The notes under the pieces are model-generated. The model worked only from the letters and a program-made list of their open reading frames with translations. It searched no databases and had not been told where the DNA came from. From Bacteroidales bacterium UBA3684 (GTDB lineage: Bacteria; Bacteroidota; Bacteroidia; Bacteroidales; P3): DNA of 13,055 bases. The stretch spans positions 1 through 13,055 of the forward strand of contig DFIZ01000029.1 of NCBI GenBank assembly GCA_002372855.1, written 5' to 3'. Shown here one piece after another: positions 1-7,482 of the stretch (its first letter is position 1; each line of letters begins with the position of its first letter). The translations under genes and the position numbers were made by a program.

Positions 1-13
1 CCCTCTTTGGGGG

Positions 14-49
14 AGTGATGAGTGATGAGTGATGAGTGATGAGTGATGA
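14..49. repeat. Heptamer tandem repeat, five perfect copies
   Basis: The unit AGTGATG occurs five times without interruption (14-20, 21-27, 28-34, 35-41, 42-48), followed by one more A. It lies just upstream of the addA promoter and ends about 14 nt before the possible -33 element. Each copy contains a GTG and an ATG, which creates spurious start codons. Perfect short tandem repeats can change copy number by slippage, but there is no direct sign here that this one does. Confidence 0.9.
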
Positions 50-63
50 TTGGGGAAAAAAGA

Positions 64-95
64 TTGGCGGCATTGGAATATTTTTTGTATTTTTG
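64..95 (+). promoter_or_regulatory. Bacteroidota-type promoter for the addA-like gene
   Basis: The -7 element TATTTTTG at 88-95 matches TAnnTTTG exactly. A TTG at 64-66 lies 21 nt upstream and could be the -33 element, although this spacing is slightly long; a second TTG is at 74-76. Transcription should begin at about 100-102, giving a leader of about 15 nt before the ATG at 116. The position of the promoter decides the start: in-frame GTG/TTG codons upstream (43, 50) lie before it and would not be in the mRNA. Confidence 0.7.
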
Positions 96-115
96 CAGTC
101 CAAATACCCCTTGCG

Positions 116-3100
116 ATGGAGACTATAGACCACATTTACAATCCCTTTGTCATCTGCAAGGCCGCTGCGGGCTCGGGCAAGACCTTCAATCTGGTGAAGG
201 AATATCTGCGTCTGGCCATGGCCGGCGGTCCGGGCAACGTGGGGACGCGCTTCCGCGGCATCCTTGCCATCACCTTCACCAACAAGGCCGCCAACGAGAT
301 GAAGTCGCGCATCATGGACGAACTGTCGGCCATGGCCGAGCACGGCACCGGCGACGAGGGCGGCGGCATGGGGCAGCGTCTGCTGGAGGTGCTCAACATC
401 GACCGCCACAAGGGTCACCAGCCGCCGCTGACCGACGCCGACCTGCGACAGATGGCCGCGGAGCTGCGCAGCGCCATCCTGCACCGCTACAGCGACCTCT
501 CGGTGTGCACCATCGACAGTTTTATGCACCGCGTGGTGCGCACCTTCGCCCACGACCTGGGGCAGCCGGTCAACTTCGAGGTGATGATCGAGCAGGACGA
601 CCTCATCGAGCATGCCGTCAGCGGCCTGATGGCGCTCGTCGGCACCGAGGGCAACGAGGCGCTGACCGAGGTGGTGAAACGCTACGCCGTCGACAACATG
701 GAGGAGGAGAAGGGGTTCGACATTGTGTGGTCGCTCACGCAGCTGGCCAAGCAGCTCTTTGCCGAGGGCACCGACGTGTACCTGCGCCAGCTGTCGGGCT
801 ACACGCTGTCCGACTACATGGACATCCACGACCGCTACCGCCGCTACTGCGCCGCGTATGTGGCCGGGGTCGAGAAGCTGGGCGCCGAGGCCATGGCGCT
901 GCTGCACGGCATCGGCATGACCGTCGACGACTGCAACCGCGGCCGCACGGGACTCTACGCCTTCTTCGCCAAGGCCGAGCGCTTTGCCGAGACGCTGCGC
1001 GAAAAGAAGGCCGTGGCCCCCAACAGCTATGTGGTGAATGTGTTCGAGTCGGTGGACTACAACGGCGACATGCTCTGCAAGGCGAAGACCACCTTCCCCG
1101 GCACCGAGCGCATAGCGCAGCCCCTCAGGGAGCTCTATTTCAAGCTCAAGGAGCAGCTCGACGGCCCCTTGGTCGACTACAACACCTGCCGCCTGCTGCA
1201 GGGCAGGCTCTACGATATGGCCCTCCTCGGCGAGCTGGACCGCCAGATGCGCCTCTATGCCCGCGACAACGAGGTGGTGCACCTCTCCGACTTCAACCGG
1301 CTGATCAACAATGTGGTCCAGGAGGAACCCGCGCCGTTCATCTACGAGCGTCTGGGCAGCCGCTACCGCCATTTCCTCATCGACGAGTTCCAGGACACCT
1401 CGGTGCTGCAGTGGCAGAACCTGGTGCCGCTGCTGGAGAATGGCGTGTCGGAGGGCAGGAAGTCGCTCGTGGTGGGCGACGGCAAGCAGGCCATCTACCG
1501 CTTCCGCAAGGGCGACGTGCGCCAGTTCGTGGCCCTGCCGAAGGTGGAGGGCATGGAGCTGCACGGCCGGACGCTCTCGTCGCCGAACAATTACAGCTTC
1601 GACATGCTGGATGTCAACTACCGCACGGCCGACGATGTGGTGGCGTTCAACAACGACTTCTTCTCGTGGCTGGTGCGCAACCGCTACGCCGATGTCGACC
1701 TGGCGCGCCGGATCTACCTCGGCCCCGAGGGCGAGTGCCCCGAGGGCGGGGAGGAGCTGCGCCAGCGGCTGAACGAGGCGCGGCAGGACCGTCCCAAGGG
1801 CCATGTCGGCATCTCGTTTGTCGACCCCGAGGCCGAGGACGCCGTCTGCCAGCGCGTGCTGGACATCATCGACCGCCTGGTGGGCGAACAGGGCTACCAG
1901 CCGCGCGACATCATGATCCTGGGGCGCATCAGGCGCGACCTTGCCGCCATCGGGTCCTACCTGCTGGAGCACAGCGGGTACGAGCAGAGCTCGGCCGAAT
2001 CGTTCTATCTGCGCAACAGCCAGGCCGTCATGGCGCTGGTGGCGGCGCTGCGCTTCCTGCATGACGGCAACGACCGCGTGGCCGCCGCCGAGCTGATGCA
2101 CAGGCTGCATGCGCTGGGCATCGTGGGGAGCATCCACGAGGAGGCGTTCCTTGCGGATGGCACCGTGGACCTGCACGCCGCCCTGGCGGCCGAGGGCATG
2201 GACTTCAACAGCGGCTGGCTGCTCTCGATGAGCCTCTACGACTGCTGCGAGGAGCTGCTGCGCACGCTGCGCCTCGACGGCCTGGACATTGCCTACGTGG
2301 CGTCGCTGCTCAACCGTGCCGCCGCCTTCTCGGCCCGCCACAAACAGGACATCGGCGAATTCCTGGAGTGGTTCGACGCCCATCCCGACCTCTCGGCGTC
2401 GTCGTCGGAGGAGGGCAACGCCTTGCGCCTGATGACCATCCACAAGGCCAAGGGTCTGCAGGCGCCGGTGGTCATCTGCCCCTTCTTTGTGTCGCGGCCG
2501 CGACACGTCAACATCTGGGTCGACGCCGAGAAGGAGTTCCATCCCGGCGGCAAGACTCTCCCGGCAGCCTACGTTTCGCTGAGCAAGAAGTCGTCGACCC
2601 GCTTCGACGCCGAACGCGACGAGGAGCAGATGGCCTCGGCCGTGGACGACCTTAATATATTATATGTGGCCTTCACGCGTCCGGAGGAGCAGCTCTTTGT
2701 GGTTTGCCCGGAGCCGGACGACAAGCCCTCCTATGCCCGCATGCTGAAGGACTACCTGGAGGACCGCACCGACTTCGGCGATCCCGACTTCAGGCATGTC
2801 GTCAAAGCGAAGAAGAAGGGCAAATATGAAATAGAAAGCGTGCATGTACGCCAGTTGGGCTATGCCGACTGGACGGACAAGGTGAGCATCGCCTCGCCCT
2901 CCGAGCGCGCACTGACGCCCATGCTGGAGGAGCGTGTGCGCTTCGGCATACATGCCCACGCCCTGATGGCGGAGATAGGGACCGCCGGCGACGCCGTGGA
3001 TGCCGTCGTCGACGCCTACGCCGAGAGGGAGAAGGTGGAGCCCGGCGAGAAGGCCAAGCTTGCGGCGCTGGTGCACGATGTGCTGTCGCACCCCGACACG

Positions 3101-3376
3101 GCGCGCTTCTTCGACCCCGCCTACGGCTACAAGAACGAGTGCGACCTGACCGACGGCGCCAGCTCGGGCCGTCCGGACCGTGTGGTCTTCGCCCCCGGCG
3201 AGACGTGGGTGGTGGACTTCAAGACGGGCATCGACCTCGAGAGCGAATACAACGAGCAGGTGCGCCACTATTGCCGTGCCGTCAGTGCCATGGGCTATCC
3301 GGGGGTCAGCGGCTGGCTGGTTTTCCTGCAACCCTCGGTGCATGTGCGAAAAATACCCTTCGGAGAAGATGTTTAA
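116..3376 (+). CDS. addA: AddA-type ATP-dependent helicase-nuclease (UvrD-like, RecB-type nuclease domain)
   Basis: The predicted protein has 1086 residues. It has superfamily 1A helicase motifs in order: Walker A AAAGSGKT (16-23), motif Ia ITFTNKAA, Walker B DEFQDT (423-428), motif III GDGKQAIYRFR, motif V MTIHKAKGL (773-781) and motif VI LYVAFTRPEEQL near 850. The C-terminus carries a RecB-family PD-(D/E)XK nuclease: GRPDR (Asp 1021) then VVDFKTG (Asp 1034, Lys 1036). In this family the enzyme works with AddB to resect double-strand breaks for RecA loading in the cytoplasm. AddB is not in the window; in many Bacteroidota it lies next to addA, so it may be just upstream. I chose ATG 116 because the promoter at 64-95 lies inside the longer reading frame, which starts at TTG 50, and because the first 22 residues of that longer frame look unlike protein. 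The length is normal for Bacteroidota and shorter than Firmicutes AddA. RecB or a PcrA-like helicase is less likely. Confidence 0.88.
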   Translation: METIDHIYNPFVICKAAAGSGKTFNLVKEYLRLAMAGGPGNVGTRFRGILAITFTNKAANEMKSRIMDELSAMAEHGTGDEGGGMGQRLLEVLNIDRHKGHQPPLTDADLRQMAAELRSAILHRYSDLSVCTIDSFMHRVVRTFAHDLGQPVNFEVMIEQDDLIEHAVSGLMALVGTEGNEALTEVVKRYAVDNMEEEKGFDIVWSLTQLAKQLFAEGTDVYLRQLSGYTLSDYMDIHDRYRRYCAAYVAGVEKLGAEAMALLHGIGMTVDDCNRGRTGLYAFFAKAERFAETLREKKAVAPNSYVVNVFESVDYNGDMLCKAKTTFPGTERIAQPLRELYFKLKEQLDGPLVDYNTCRLLQGRLYDMALLGELDRQMRLYARDNEVVHLSDFNRLINNVVQEEPAPFIYERLGSRYRHFLIDEFQDTSVLQWQNLVPLLENGVSEGRKSLVVGDGKQAIYRFRKGDVRQFVALPKVEGMELHGRTLSSPNNYSFDMLDVNYRTADDVVAFNNDFFSWLVRNRYADVDLARRIYLGPEGECPEGGEELRQRLNEARQDRPKGHVGISFVDPEAEDAVCQRVLDIIDRLVGEQGYQPRDIMILGRIRRDLAAIGSYLLEHSGYEQSSAESFYLRNSQAVMALVAALRFLHDGNDRVAAAELMHRLHALGIVGSIHEEAFLADGTVDLHAALAAEGMDFNSGWLLSMSLYDCCEELLRTLRLDGLDIAYVASLLNRAAAFSARHKQDIGEFLEWFDAHPDLSASSSEEGNALRLMTIHKAKGLQAPVVICPFFVSRPRHVNIWVDAEKEFHPGGKTLPAAYVSLSKKSSTRFDAERDEEQMASAVDDLNILYVAFTRPEEQLFVVCPEPDDKPSYARMLKDYLEDRTDFGDPDFRHVVKAKKKGKYEIESVHVRQLGYADWTDKVSIASPSERALTPMLEERVRFGIHAHALMAEIGTAGDAVDAVVDAYAEREKVEPGEKAKLAALVHDVLSHPDTARFFDPAYGYKNECDLTDGASSGRPDRVVFAPGETWVVDFKTGIDLESEYNEQVRHYCRAVSAMGYPGVSGWLVFLQPSVHVRKIPFGEDV

Positions 3377-3397
3377 AACTTTTTTAACAAAAAAATG

Positions 3398-3427
3398 TTT
3401 GTAATTTAATTTTTTTTCGTATTTTAG
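3398..3427 (+). promoter_or_regulatory. Probable tonB promoter
   Basis: TTTG at 3398-3401 is followed after 18 nt by TATTTTAG at 3420-3427, which matches the Bacteroidota -7 pattern TAnnTTTG except for A in place of the third T. It lies in a strongly AT-rich stretch between addA and tonB. Transcription would start near 3433, leaving a leader of about 58 nt. There is no hairpin terminator between addA and this promoter, so read-through from addA is also possible. Confidence 0.6.
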
Positions 3428-3441
3428 CGGTGTGAAACAAA

Positions 3442-3457
3442 GGGGTGGAAAGACCCC
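3442..3457 (+). other. Small hairpin in the tonB leader
   Basis: GGGGT (3442-3446) and ACCCC (3453-3457) can pair around a six-base loop, GGAAAG. If transcription starts near 3433, the hairpin sits about 10 nt from the 5' end of the tonB mRNA. It could stabilise the message or be incidental. Five base pairs is weak evidence. Confidence 0.35.
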
Positions 3458-3490
3458 CGAAACGAAAATAAACGATTAAATAACAGTAAT

Positions 3491-4177
3491 ATGGAACTCA
3501 AGAAAAATCCCAAAGCCGACCTCGAAAAACGCAGAGGTCTCTATCTGGAGATAGGTTTGGTGGTGATTCTTGCAGCCACTTTGGTCGCCTTCGAGGTGAA
3601 GAGCTACGACTCAGAAGAAGAGACAGCCTTCCAGCGCGAGGTGATCGATGAGCCGGAAGAAGTGATCATCCAGACCGACGTCGTGGAACCGCCACCCCCT
3701 CCGCCACCAGAGGTGCCCGAGGTTACCACTCTGATCAACGTCGTTGATGACGAACAGAAAATCGAGAACGAGTTCGTTGTCAACGCCGAGGTGACTGAGG
3801 AAACCAAGAACGTCGAAATCACTCAGGTCAAGGTCGAAGAGGAAGTAGAAGTGGCCGAAGAGCCGATTTTCACCGTCGTTGAGAGCGAGCCTGAATTCCC
3901 CGGTGGTATGGAAGCATTGTACAAGTATCTTGCACAGAATATCAAGTACCCCCAGCTGGCTCGCGAAAACGGCATTACCGGCAAGGTGTATGTCACCTTC
4001 GTTGTGGAGAAAGACGGCTCCATCGCCAACCCCAGAATCCTCCGCGACATTGGCGGCGGCTGCGGTGCCGAAGCTATCCGCGTCGTCAAGGCCATGCCCA
4101 AGTGGTCTCCCGGAAAACAGCGTGGCAAAGCTGTGCGTGTGCAGTTCAACCTGCCCGTCAACTTCAACCTCAAGTAA
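3491..4177 (+). CDS. tonB: TonB energy transducer
   Basis: This 228-residue protein has classic TonB architecture. A short basic cytoplasmic segment (1-16, with KRR before the membrane) is followed by a single membrane anchor at about 17-36. An acidic periplasmic linker with seven consecutive prolines (67-73) comes next, then a C-terminal TonB domain from about residue 130. That domain has the Bacteroidota signatures PEFPGGMEAL, YPQLARENGITGKVYV, VVEKDGSI and MPKWSPGKQRGKAVRVQFNLPV. TonB spans the periplasm and passes proton-motive-force energy from ExbB/ExbD to outer-membrane receptors such as SusC-type transporters. No exbB, exbD or receptor gene is nearby, so its receptor cannot be told from context. 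It has its own promoter and is followed by a terminator, so it is probably monocistronic. Start ATG 3491 fits the N-terminal topology. TonB paralogues are common in this phylum, and which one this is remains open. Confidence 0.93.
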   Translation: MELKKNPKADLEKRRGLYLEIGLVVILAATLVAFEVKSYDSEEETAFQREVIDEPEEVIIQTDVVEPPPPPPPEVPEVTTLINVVDDEQKIENEFVVNAEVTEETKNVEITQVKVEEEVEVAEEPIFTVVESEPEFPGGMEALYKYLAQNIKYPQLARENGITGKVYVTFVVEKDGSIANPRILRDIGGGCGAEAIRVVKAMPKWSPGKQRGKAVRVQFNLPVNFNLK

Positions 4178-4211
4178 ACAACCAAGCGTCCGCTTGAAAA
4201 CAAACAATTCG

Positions 4212-4248
4212 GGAGCAGCAGTAATGTAAGTCTGCTGCTCCTTTTTTT
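4212..4248 (+). terminator. Intrinsic terminator after tonB, just before the ABC-F gene
   Basis: GGAGCAGCAG (4212-4221) pairs perfectly with CTGCTGCTCC (4232-4241) around a 10-nt loop, followed by seven T (4242-4248). This is a textbook rho-independent terminator for tonB. The ABC-F start codon begins at 4252, only 3 nt after the T-run. No promoter fits between them, so the element must be leaky, conditional, or bypassed for the next gene to be expressed from upstream. Confidence 0.88.
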
Positions 4249-4251
4249 CTT

Positions 4252-6156
4252 ATGATAAGCGTCAACAACCTCTCGGTGCAGTTCACTGGCACCAACCTCT
4301 TCGACCACGTCACCTTCAACATCGGTGACCACGACCGCATAGGCCTCGTAGGCATGAACGGCGCCGGCAAGTCCACCCTCCTCAAGATACTCTGCGGATG
4401 GCAGGAACCCGAAAGCGGCACCATCGTCATGGCCACGGGCCAGACCGTGGGCTACCTGCCTCAGGAAATGGTTCCCGACAGCATCGGCACCGTGCTGGAG
4501 GAGGCCCTCACGGCTTTCGACCAGCTGGACAACCTGGAACGAGAACAAAAACGCCTGACGGCGGAAATAGCCGAGCGCACGGACTACGACAGCGCAGAAT
4601 ATACGCGCCTGCTGGAACGCCACAACGATGTTACCGAGCATCTGGCCATGCTCGGTGGCGGCCGTCGGCAGGAACAGGCCGAGAAGGTGCTGCTGGGTCT
4701 GGGCTTCAAGCACTCGGACTTCGACCGCCCCGTGGCGGTGTTCAGCGGCGGCTGGCAGATGCGAGTGGAACTGGCCAAGTTGCTGCTGCGCCATCCCGAC
4801 TTCCTGCTCCTCGACGAGCCTACCAACCACCTCGACATCGTATCCATCCAGTGGCTCGAGAACTACCTCGGCAGCTACAGCGGCGCCGTGGTGCTCGTCA
4901 GCCACGACCGCACCTTCCTCGACAACATCACCCGTCGCACCATCGAAATCACCGCCGGGCGCATCTACGACTACAAGTGCCCCTACTCGGAGTATGTGGT
5001 GCAGATGCAGGAACGCCGTGCCAGCCAGATGGCCCAGCTCACCAACCAGCAGCGCCAGGTGGCGCAGATCGAGGCTTTCATCGAGCGCTTCCGCTACAAG
5101 GCCACCAAGTCCAAGCAGGTGCAGAGCCGCATCAAGATGCTGGAGCGCATGGAGACCATCAAGGTCGACGAGGTGAGCACCGAGAGCATCCACTTCCAGT
5201 TTCCCCCGGCGCCGCACAGCGGCAAAATCGTTGTCGAGGCGCAGCATCTGGGCAAGGCCTACGGCGACAACCAGGTGTTCGACGGGGTCGACTTCATGCT
5301 CACTTCCGGGCGCAAGGTGGCCTTCGTGGGACGCAACGGCGAGGGCAAGTCCACCATGGCCAAAATCATCGTGGGCGACATCAACGACTACACCGGTACC
5401 TTCCGTCTCGGCACAGGCGTCGCCCTGGGCTATTACGCACAGAACCAGGCCGCCATGCTCAATCTGGACAAGACCGTCTTCGAGACCATCGACGACATCG
5501 CCCAGGGCGACATCCGCCCCAAGATACGCAACATCCTGGGCAGTTTCCTCTTCTCCGACGACGACATCGACAAGAAGGTGAAGGTCCTCAGCGGCGGCGA
5601 GAAGGCACGCCTGGCCCTGGCCAAGCTGTTGCTCACGCCGAGCAACCTCCTGGTCCTCGACGAGCCCACCAACCACCTGGACATGAACTCCAAGGACATC
5701 CTCAAGAACGCCCTCCTGCAGTACACAGGAACCCTCATCGTGGTCAGCCACGACCGCGACTTCCTCAGCGGCCTCACCGACGAACTCTACGAGTTCCGCG
5801 ACGGTGCGGTGCACGAGTTCAAGGGCGACATCATGGAGTTCCTCGAGGCCCAGAATGCCCAGACTGCGGCCGTTGCCCAGAGCGCGCCGTCCACCCAGAA
5901 AACCAGCTCCGCCGGCAAAGCCGCCTACGAGCAGAGCCGCGAGCGCGAACGCGAACGCCGCAAGCTGCAGAACGCCGTCAAGCAGAAAGAACAGGAGATC
6001 GAGGCCCTCGAGGCCGAGATTGCCGCCAGGGACACCATCCTGGCCACCGGCGAAGCCCAGACCCCCGATTTCTACAAGGCCTACCAGTCTCTCAAAGACC
6101 AGCTGGAACAGAAGATGAACGAGTGGGAGGAGGCTGTGATAGCGGCGGAAGAATAA
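4252..6156 (+). CDS. ABC-F family ATPase (YheS/Uup/YdiF-like), probable ribosome-associated factor
   Basis: The protein has 634 residues, two fused ABC ATPase domains and no membrane segments, as expected for soluble ABC-F proteins. Domain 1 has Walker A GMNGAGKST (34-42), signature FSGGW (164-168), Walker B LLLDEPTNHLD (Asp 188) and the switch His 218. A charged helical linker at about 241-310, with RFRYKATKSKQVQSRI, matches the ABC-F interdomain arm that reaches into the ribosomal E site. Domain 2 has GRNGEGKST (360-368), LSGGE (446-450), VLDEPTNHLD and SHDRDF. A highly charged C-terminal coiled coil (about 560-634) follows. Both ATP sites look intact. The family acts on stalled or translating ribosomes, and some members give antibiotic protection. 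This sequence resembles the common chromosomal Bacteroidota member, so a housekeeping role is more likely than resistance. ATG 4252 is the right start because the domain begins immediately. The terminator just upstream suggests attenuation. Confidence 0.93.
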   Translation: MISVNNLSVQFTGTNLFDHVTFNIGDHDRIGLVGMNGAGKSTLLKILCGWQEPESGTIVMATGQTVGYLPQEMVPDSIGTVLEEALTAFDQLDNLEREQKRLTAEIAERTDYDSAEYTRLLERHNDVTEHLAMLGGGRRQEQAEKVLLGLGFKHSDFDRPVAVFSGGWQMRVELAKLLLRHPDFLLLDEPTNHLDIVSIQWLENYLGSYSGAVVLVSHDRTFLDNITRRTIEITAGRIYDYKCPYSEYVVQMQERRASQMAQLTNQQRQVAQIEAFIERFRYKATKSKQVQSRIKMLERMETIKVDEVSTESIHFQFPPAPHSGKIVVEAQHLGKAYGDNQVFDGVDFMLTSGRKVAFVGRNGEGKSTMAKIIVGDINDYTGTFRLGTGVALGYYAQNQAAMLNLDKTVFETIDDIAQGDIRPKIRNILGSFLFSDDDIDKKVKVLSGGEKARLALAKLLLTPSNLLVLDEPTNHLDMNSKDILKNALLQYTGTLIVVSHDRDFLSGLTDELYEFRDGAVHEFKGDIMEFLEAQNAQTAAVAQSAPSTQKTSSAGKAAYEQSRERERERRKLQNAVKQKEQEIEALEAEIAARDTILATGEAQTPDFYKAYQSLKDQLEQKMNEWEEAVIAAEE

Positions 6157-6162
6157 ACGCAG

Positions 6163-6197
6163 AGCGGGCAACCCAACCGGGTTGCCCGCTTTTTTTT
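6163..6197 (+). terminator. Strong intrinsic terminator after the ABC-F gene
   Basis: A perfect 12-bp stem, AGCGGGCAACCC (6163-6174) with GGGTTGCCCGCT (6179-6190), closes a 4-nt loop and is followed by seven T (6191-6197). It begins 6 nt after the ABC-F stop codon. The T-run overlaps the stop codon of the convergent flavoprotein gene (6196-6198). Read on the minus strand, the hairpin forms but has no T-run after it, so it should work mainly for the plus strand. Confidence 0.93.
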
Positions 6198-7440
6198 ATA
6201 TCGCTTCGCCGGCGGCATGGCCGGTGCTGAAGGCTATCTGGAGGTTGTATCCACCGGTGTCGGCGTCGAGGTCGAGCAGTTCGCCCACCAGGTACAGTCC
6301 TTTCACCAGGCGGCTTTCCATGGTCTTGGGGTTCACCTCGCCGAGGGCCACGCCCCCTTGGGTGACGATGGCCTCGTTCCAGTCGTGGGTGCCGGTGAGG
6401 GTGAACTCCACCCCCTTCAGCCAGCGGCCCAGCCGGCGGCGCTCCTCGCCGGTAATCTGGTGCAGGCGCTTGTAGTATTCTATGTGCAGCTGCGGCAACG
6501 CCAGCGGAATCAGCTCGGCGGGAAGCCACAGGCGGAGGGCGTCGTTGAAGATTCGCGTGCCGTTCTGGTCGAGGTCGGCAAGCAGTCGGCGGTCCAGCTG
6601 TTCGGGACTGAGGCCGGGCTTGAGGTCGAGTCGGGCGGTGAGGGGCTGGTTGGATTGCAGTGGACGGGTGGCGATACGACTGGCGCTGAGCACGATGGGG
6701 CCTGAGAGGCCGTCCTGCACGAAGGTCATCTCGCCGACGCCCGACTTGAACATCGGGGCGTTCGACGACCCCTCGTAAAGCGAGAGCTGCACGTTCTTCA
6801 GCTGGAAGCCGATGAGCTCTTCGGGGATTTTCTCCGCGCATTTCAGCGCCACCAGCGAGGGTACGGGCTCGACGACGGTGTGCCCCAGTTCGCGTGCCAT
6901 GCGGTATCCGGCGCCTGTGCTGCCCGTGGTGGGGTAGGAGAGGCCGCCCGTGGCCAGGACGATGCGGCGGCAGGCGATGCGCTCGCCGCGCTCGAGGACT
7001 ACCGCCGTGGCTTGCCCTTCAAAGGTTTCTATGCTTTTTACTGTGGTGTTCTTGCGGATGGTGACGTTGGAATTCTGCTCCAGCTCGTGCATCAGGGCCA
7101 GGAAGATGTCGAGGGCCTTGCCGCTGGCGGGGAACACACGGTTGCCGCGCTCCACGGTCAACGCCACGCCGCGCTGCTCGAAGAAGTCCATCAGCTGCTG
7201 GTTGAAGAACCGGCCGTAGGCGTTGCGCAGGAAGCGGGCGTCGCTGCCTATGTGGGGCAGGGTGTCGCGCAGGGGGCTGGTATTGGTGAGGTTGCAACGG
7301 CCCTTGCCAGTGATGCGCAGCTTGCGCCCGGCCTGGTCCATCTTCTCCAGCAACAGCACGCGCTTGCCGCGTCCCGCTGCCGTCACGGCGGCCATCAGCC
7401 CCGACGCGCCGCCGCCAACCACTATCACATCGTACTCCAT
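6196..7440 (-). CDS. BaiN/HI0933 (YhiN) family FAD-dependent oxidoreductase
   Basis: The 414-residue flavoprotein has an N-terminal Rossmann dinucleotide fold, VVGGGASG (7-14), with Glu 32 at the end of strand 2 for the FAD ribose. The family block GRKLRITGKGRCNLTN (38-53) follows. A second flavin motif, LATGGLSYPTTGSTG, lies near 160, and the C-terminal LVGELLDLDADTGGYNLQIA closes the FAD site. This is the HI0933/YhiN family, usually annotated as an aminoacetone oxidase or NAD(P)/FAD-dependent oxidoreductase; BaiN of gut clostridia is a member. The substrate is generally unknown, and I do not infer bile acid activity from sequence alone. ATG 7440 is preferred over the in-frame TTG at 7443. 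The gene lies 42 nt downstream of the universal stress gene on the same strand, with no promoter visible in the gap, so the two are probably co-transcribed. It is convergent with the ABC-F gene. Confidence 0.92.
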   Translation of the reverse strand: MEYDVIVVGGGASGLMAAVTAAGRGKRVLLLEKMDQAGRKLRITGKGRCNLTNTSPLRDTLPHIGSDARFLRNAYGRFFNQQLMDFFEQRGVALTVERGNRVFPASGKALDIFLALMHELEQNSNVTIRKNTTVKSIETFEGQATAVVLERGERIACRRIVLATGGLSYPTTGSTGAGYRMARELGHTVVEPVPSLVALKCAEKIPEELIGFQLKNVQLSLYEGSSNAPMFKSGVGEMTFVQDGLSGPIVLSASRIATRPLQSNQPLTARLDLKPGLSPEQLDRRLLADLDQNGTRIFNDALRLWLPAELIPLALPQLHIEYYKRLHQITGEERRRLGRWLKGVEFTLTGTHDWNEAIVTQGGVALGEVNPKTMESRLVKGLYLVGELLDLDADTGGYNLQIAFSTGHAAGEAI

Positions 7441-7482
7441 CAACTAAACACTAACCTCTTGACTCTAAATGCTAGCCACTGC

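Noticed and set aside
14..49. CRISPR-like array
   Set aside because: The units are 7 nt and contiguous, with no spacers and no cas genes.
43..115. Earlier GTG/TTG starts for the addA-like gene at 43 and 50
   Set aside because: The frame at 43 is not the addA frame. The TTG at 50 is in frame but lies upstream of the promoter -7 element at 88-95, and the extra residues do not resemble an AddA N-terminus.
3823..6171. Open frame of 782 codons on the minus strand opposite tonB and the ABC-F gene
   Set aside because: The plus strand here encodes two clearly recognisable proteins with intact motifs. The opposite frame is low complexity (many G, L, V, H, A residues), spans two genes and a terminator, and reflects the lack of stop codons opposite GC-rich biased codons.
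4398..6230. Long alternative plus-strand frame inside the ABC-F gene, and similar ones in addA (43-2064) and hutI-lolD (10445-12283)
   Set aside because: They are rich in Arg, Pro, Gly and His, have no domain, and lie in a different frame of genes with complete family motifs.
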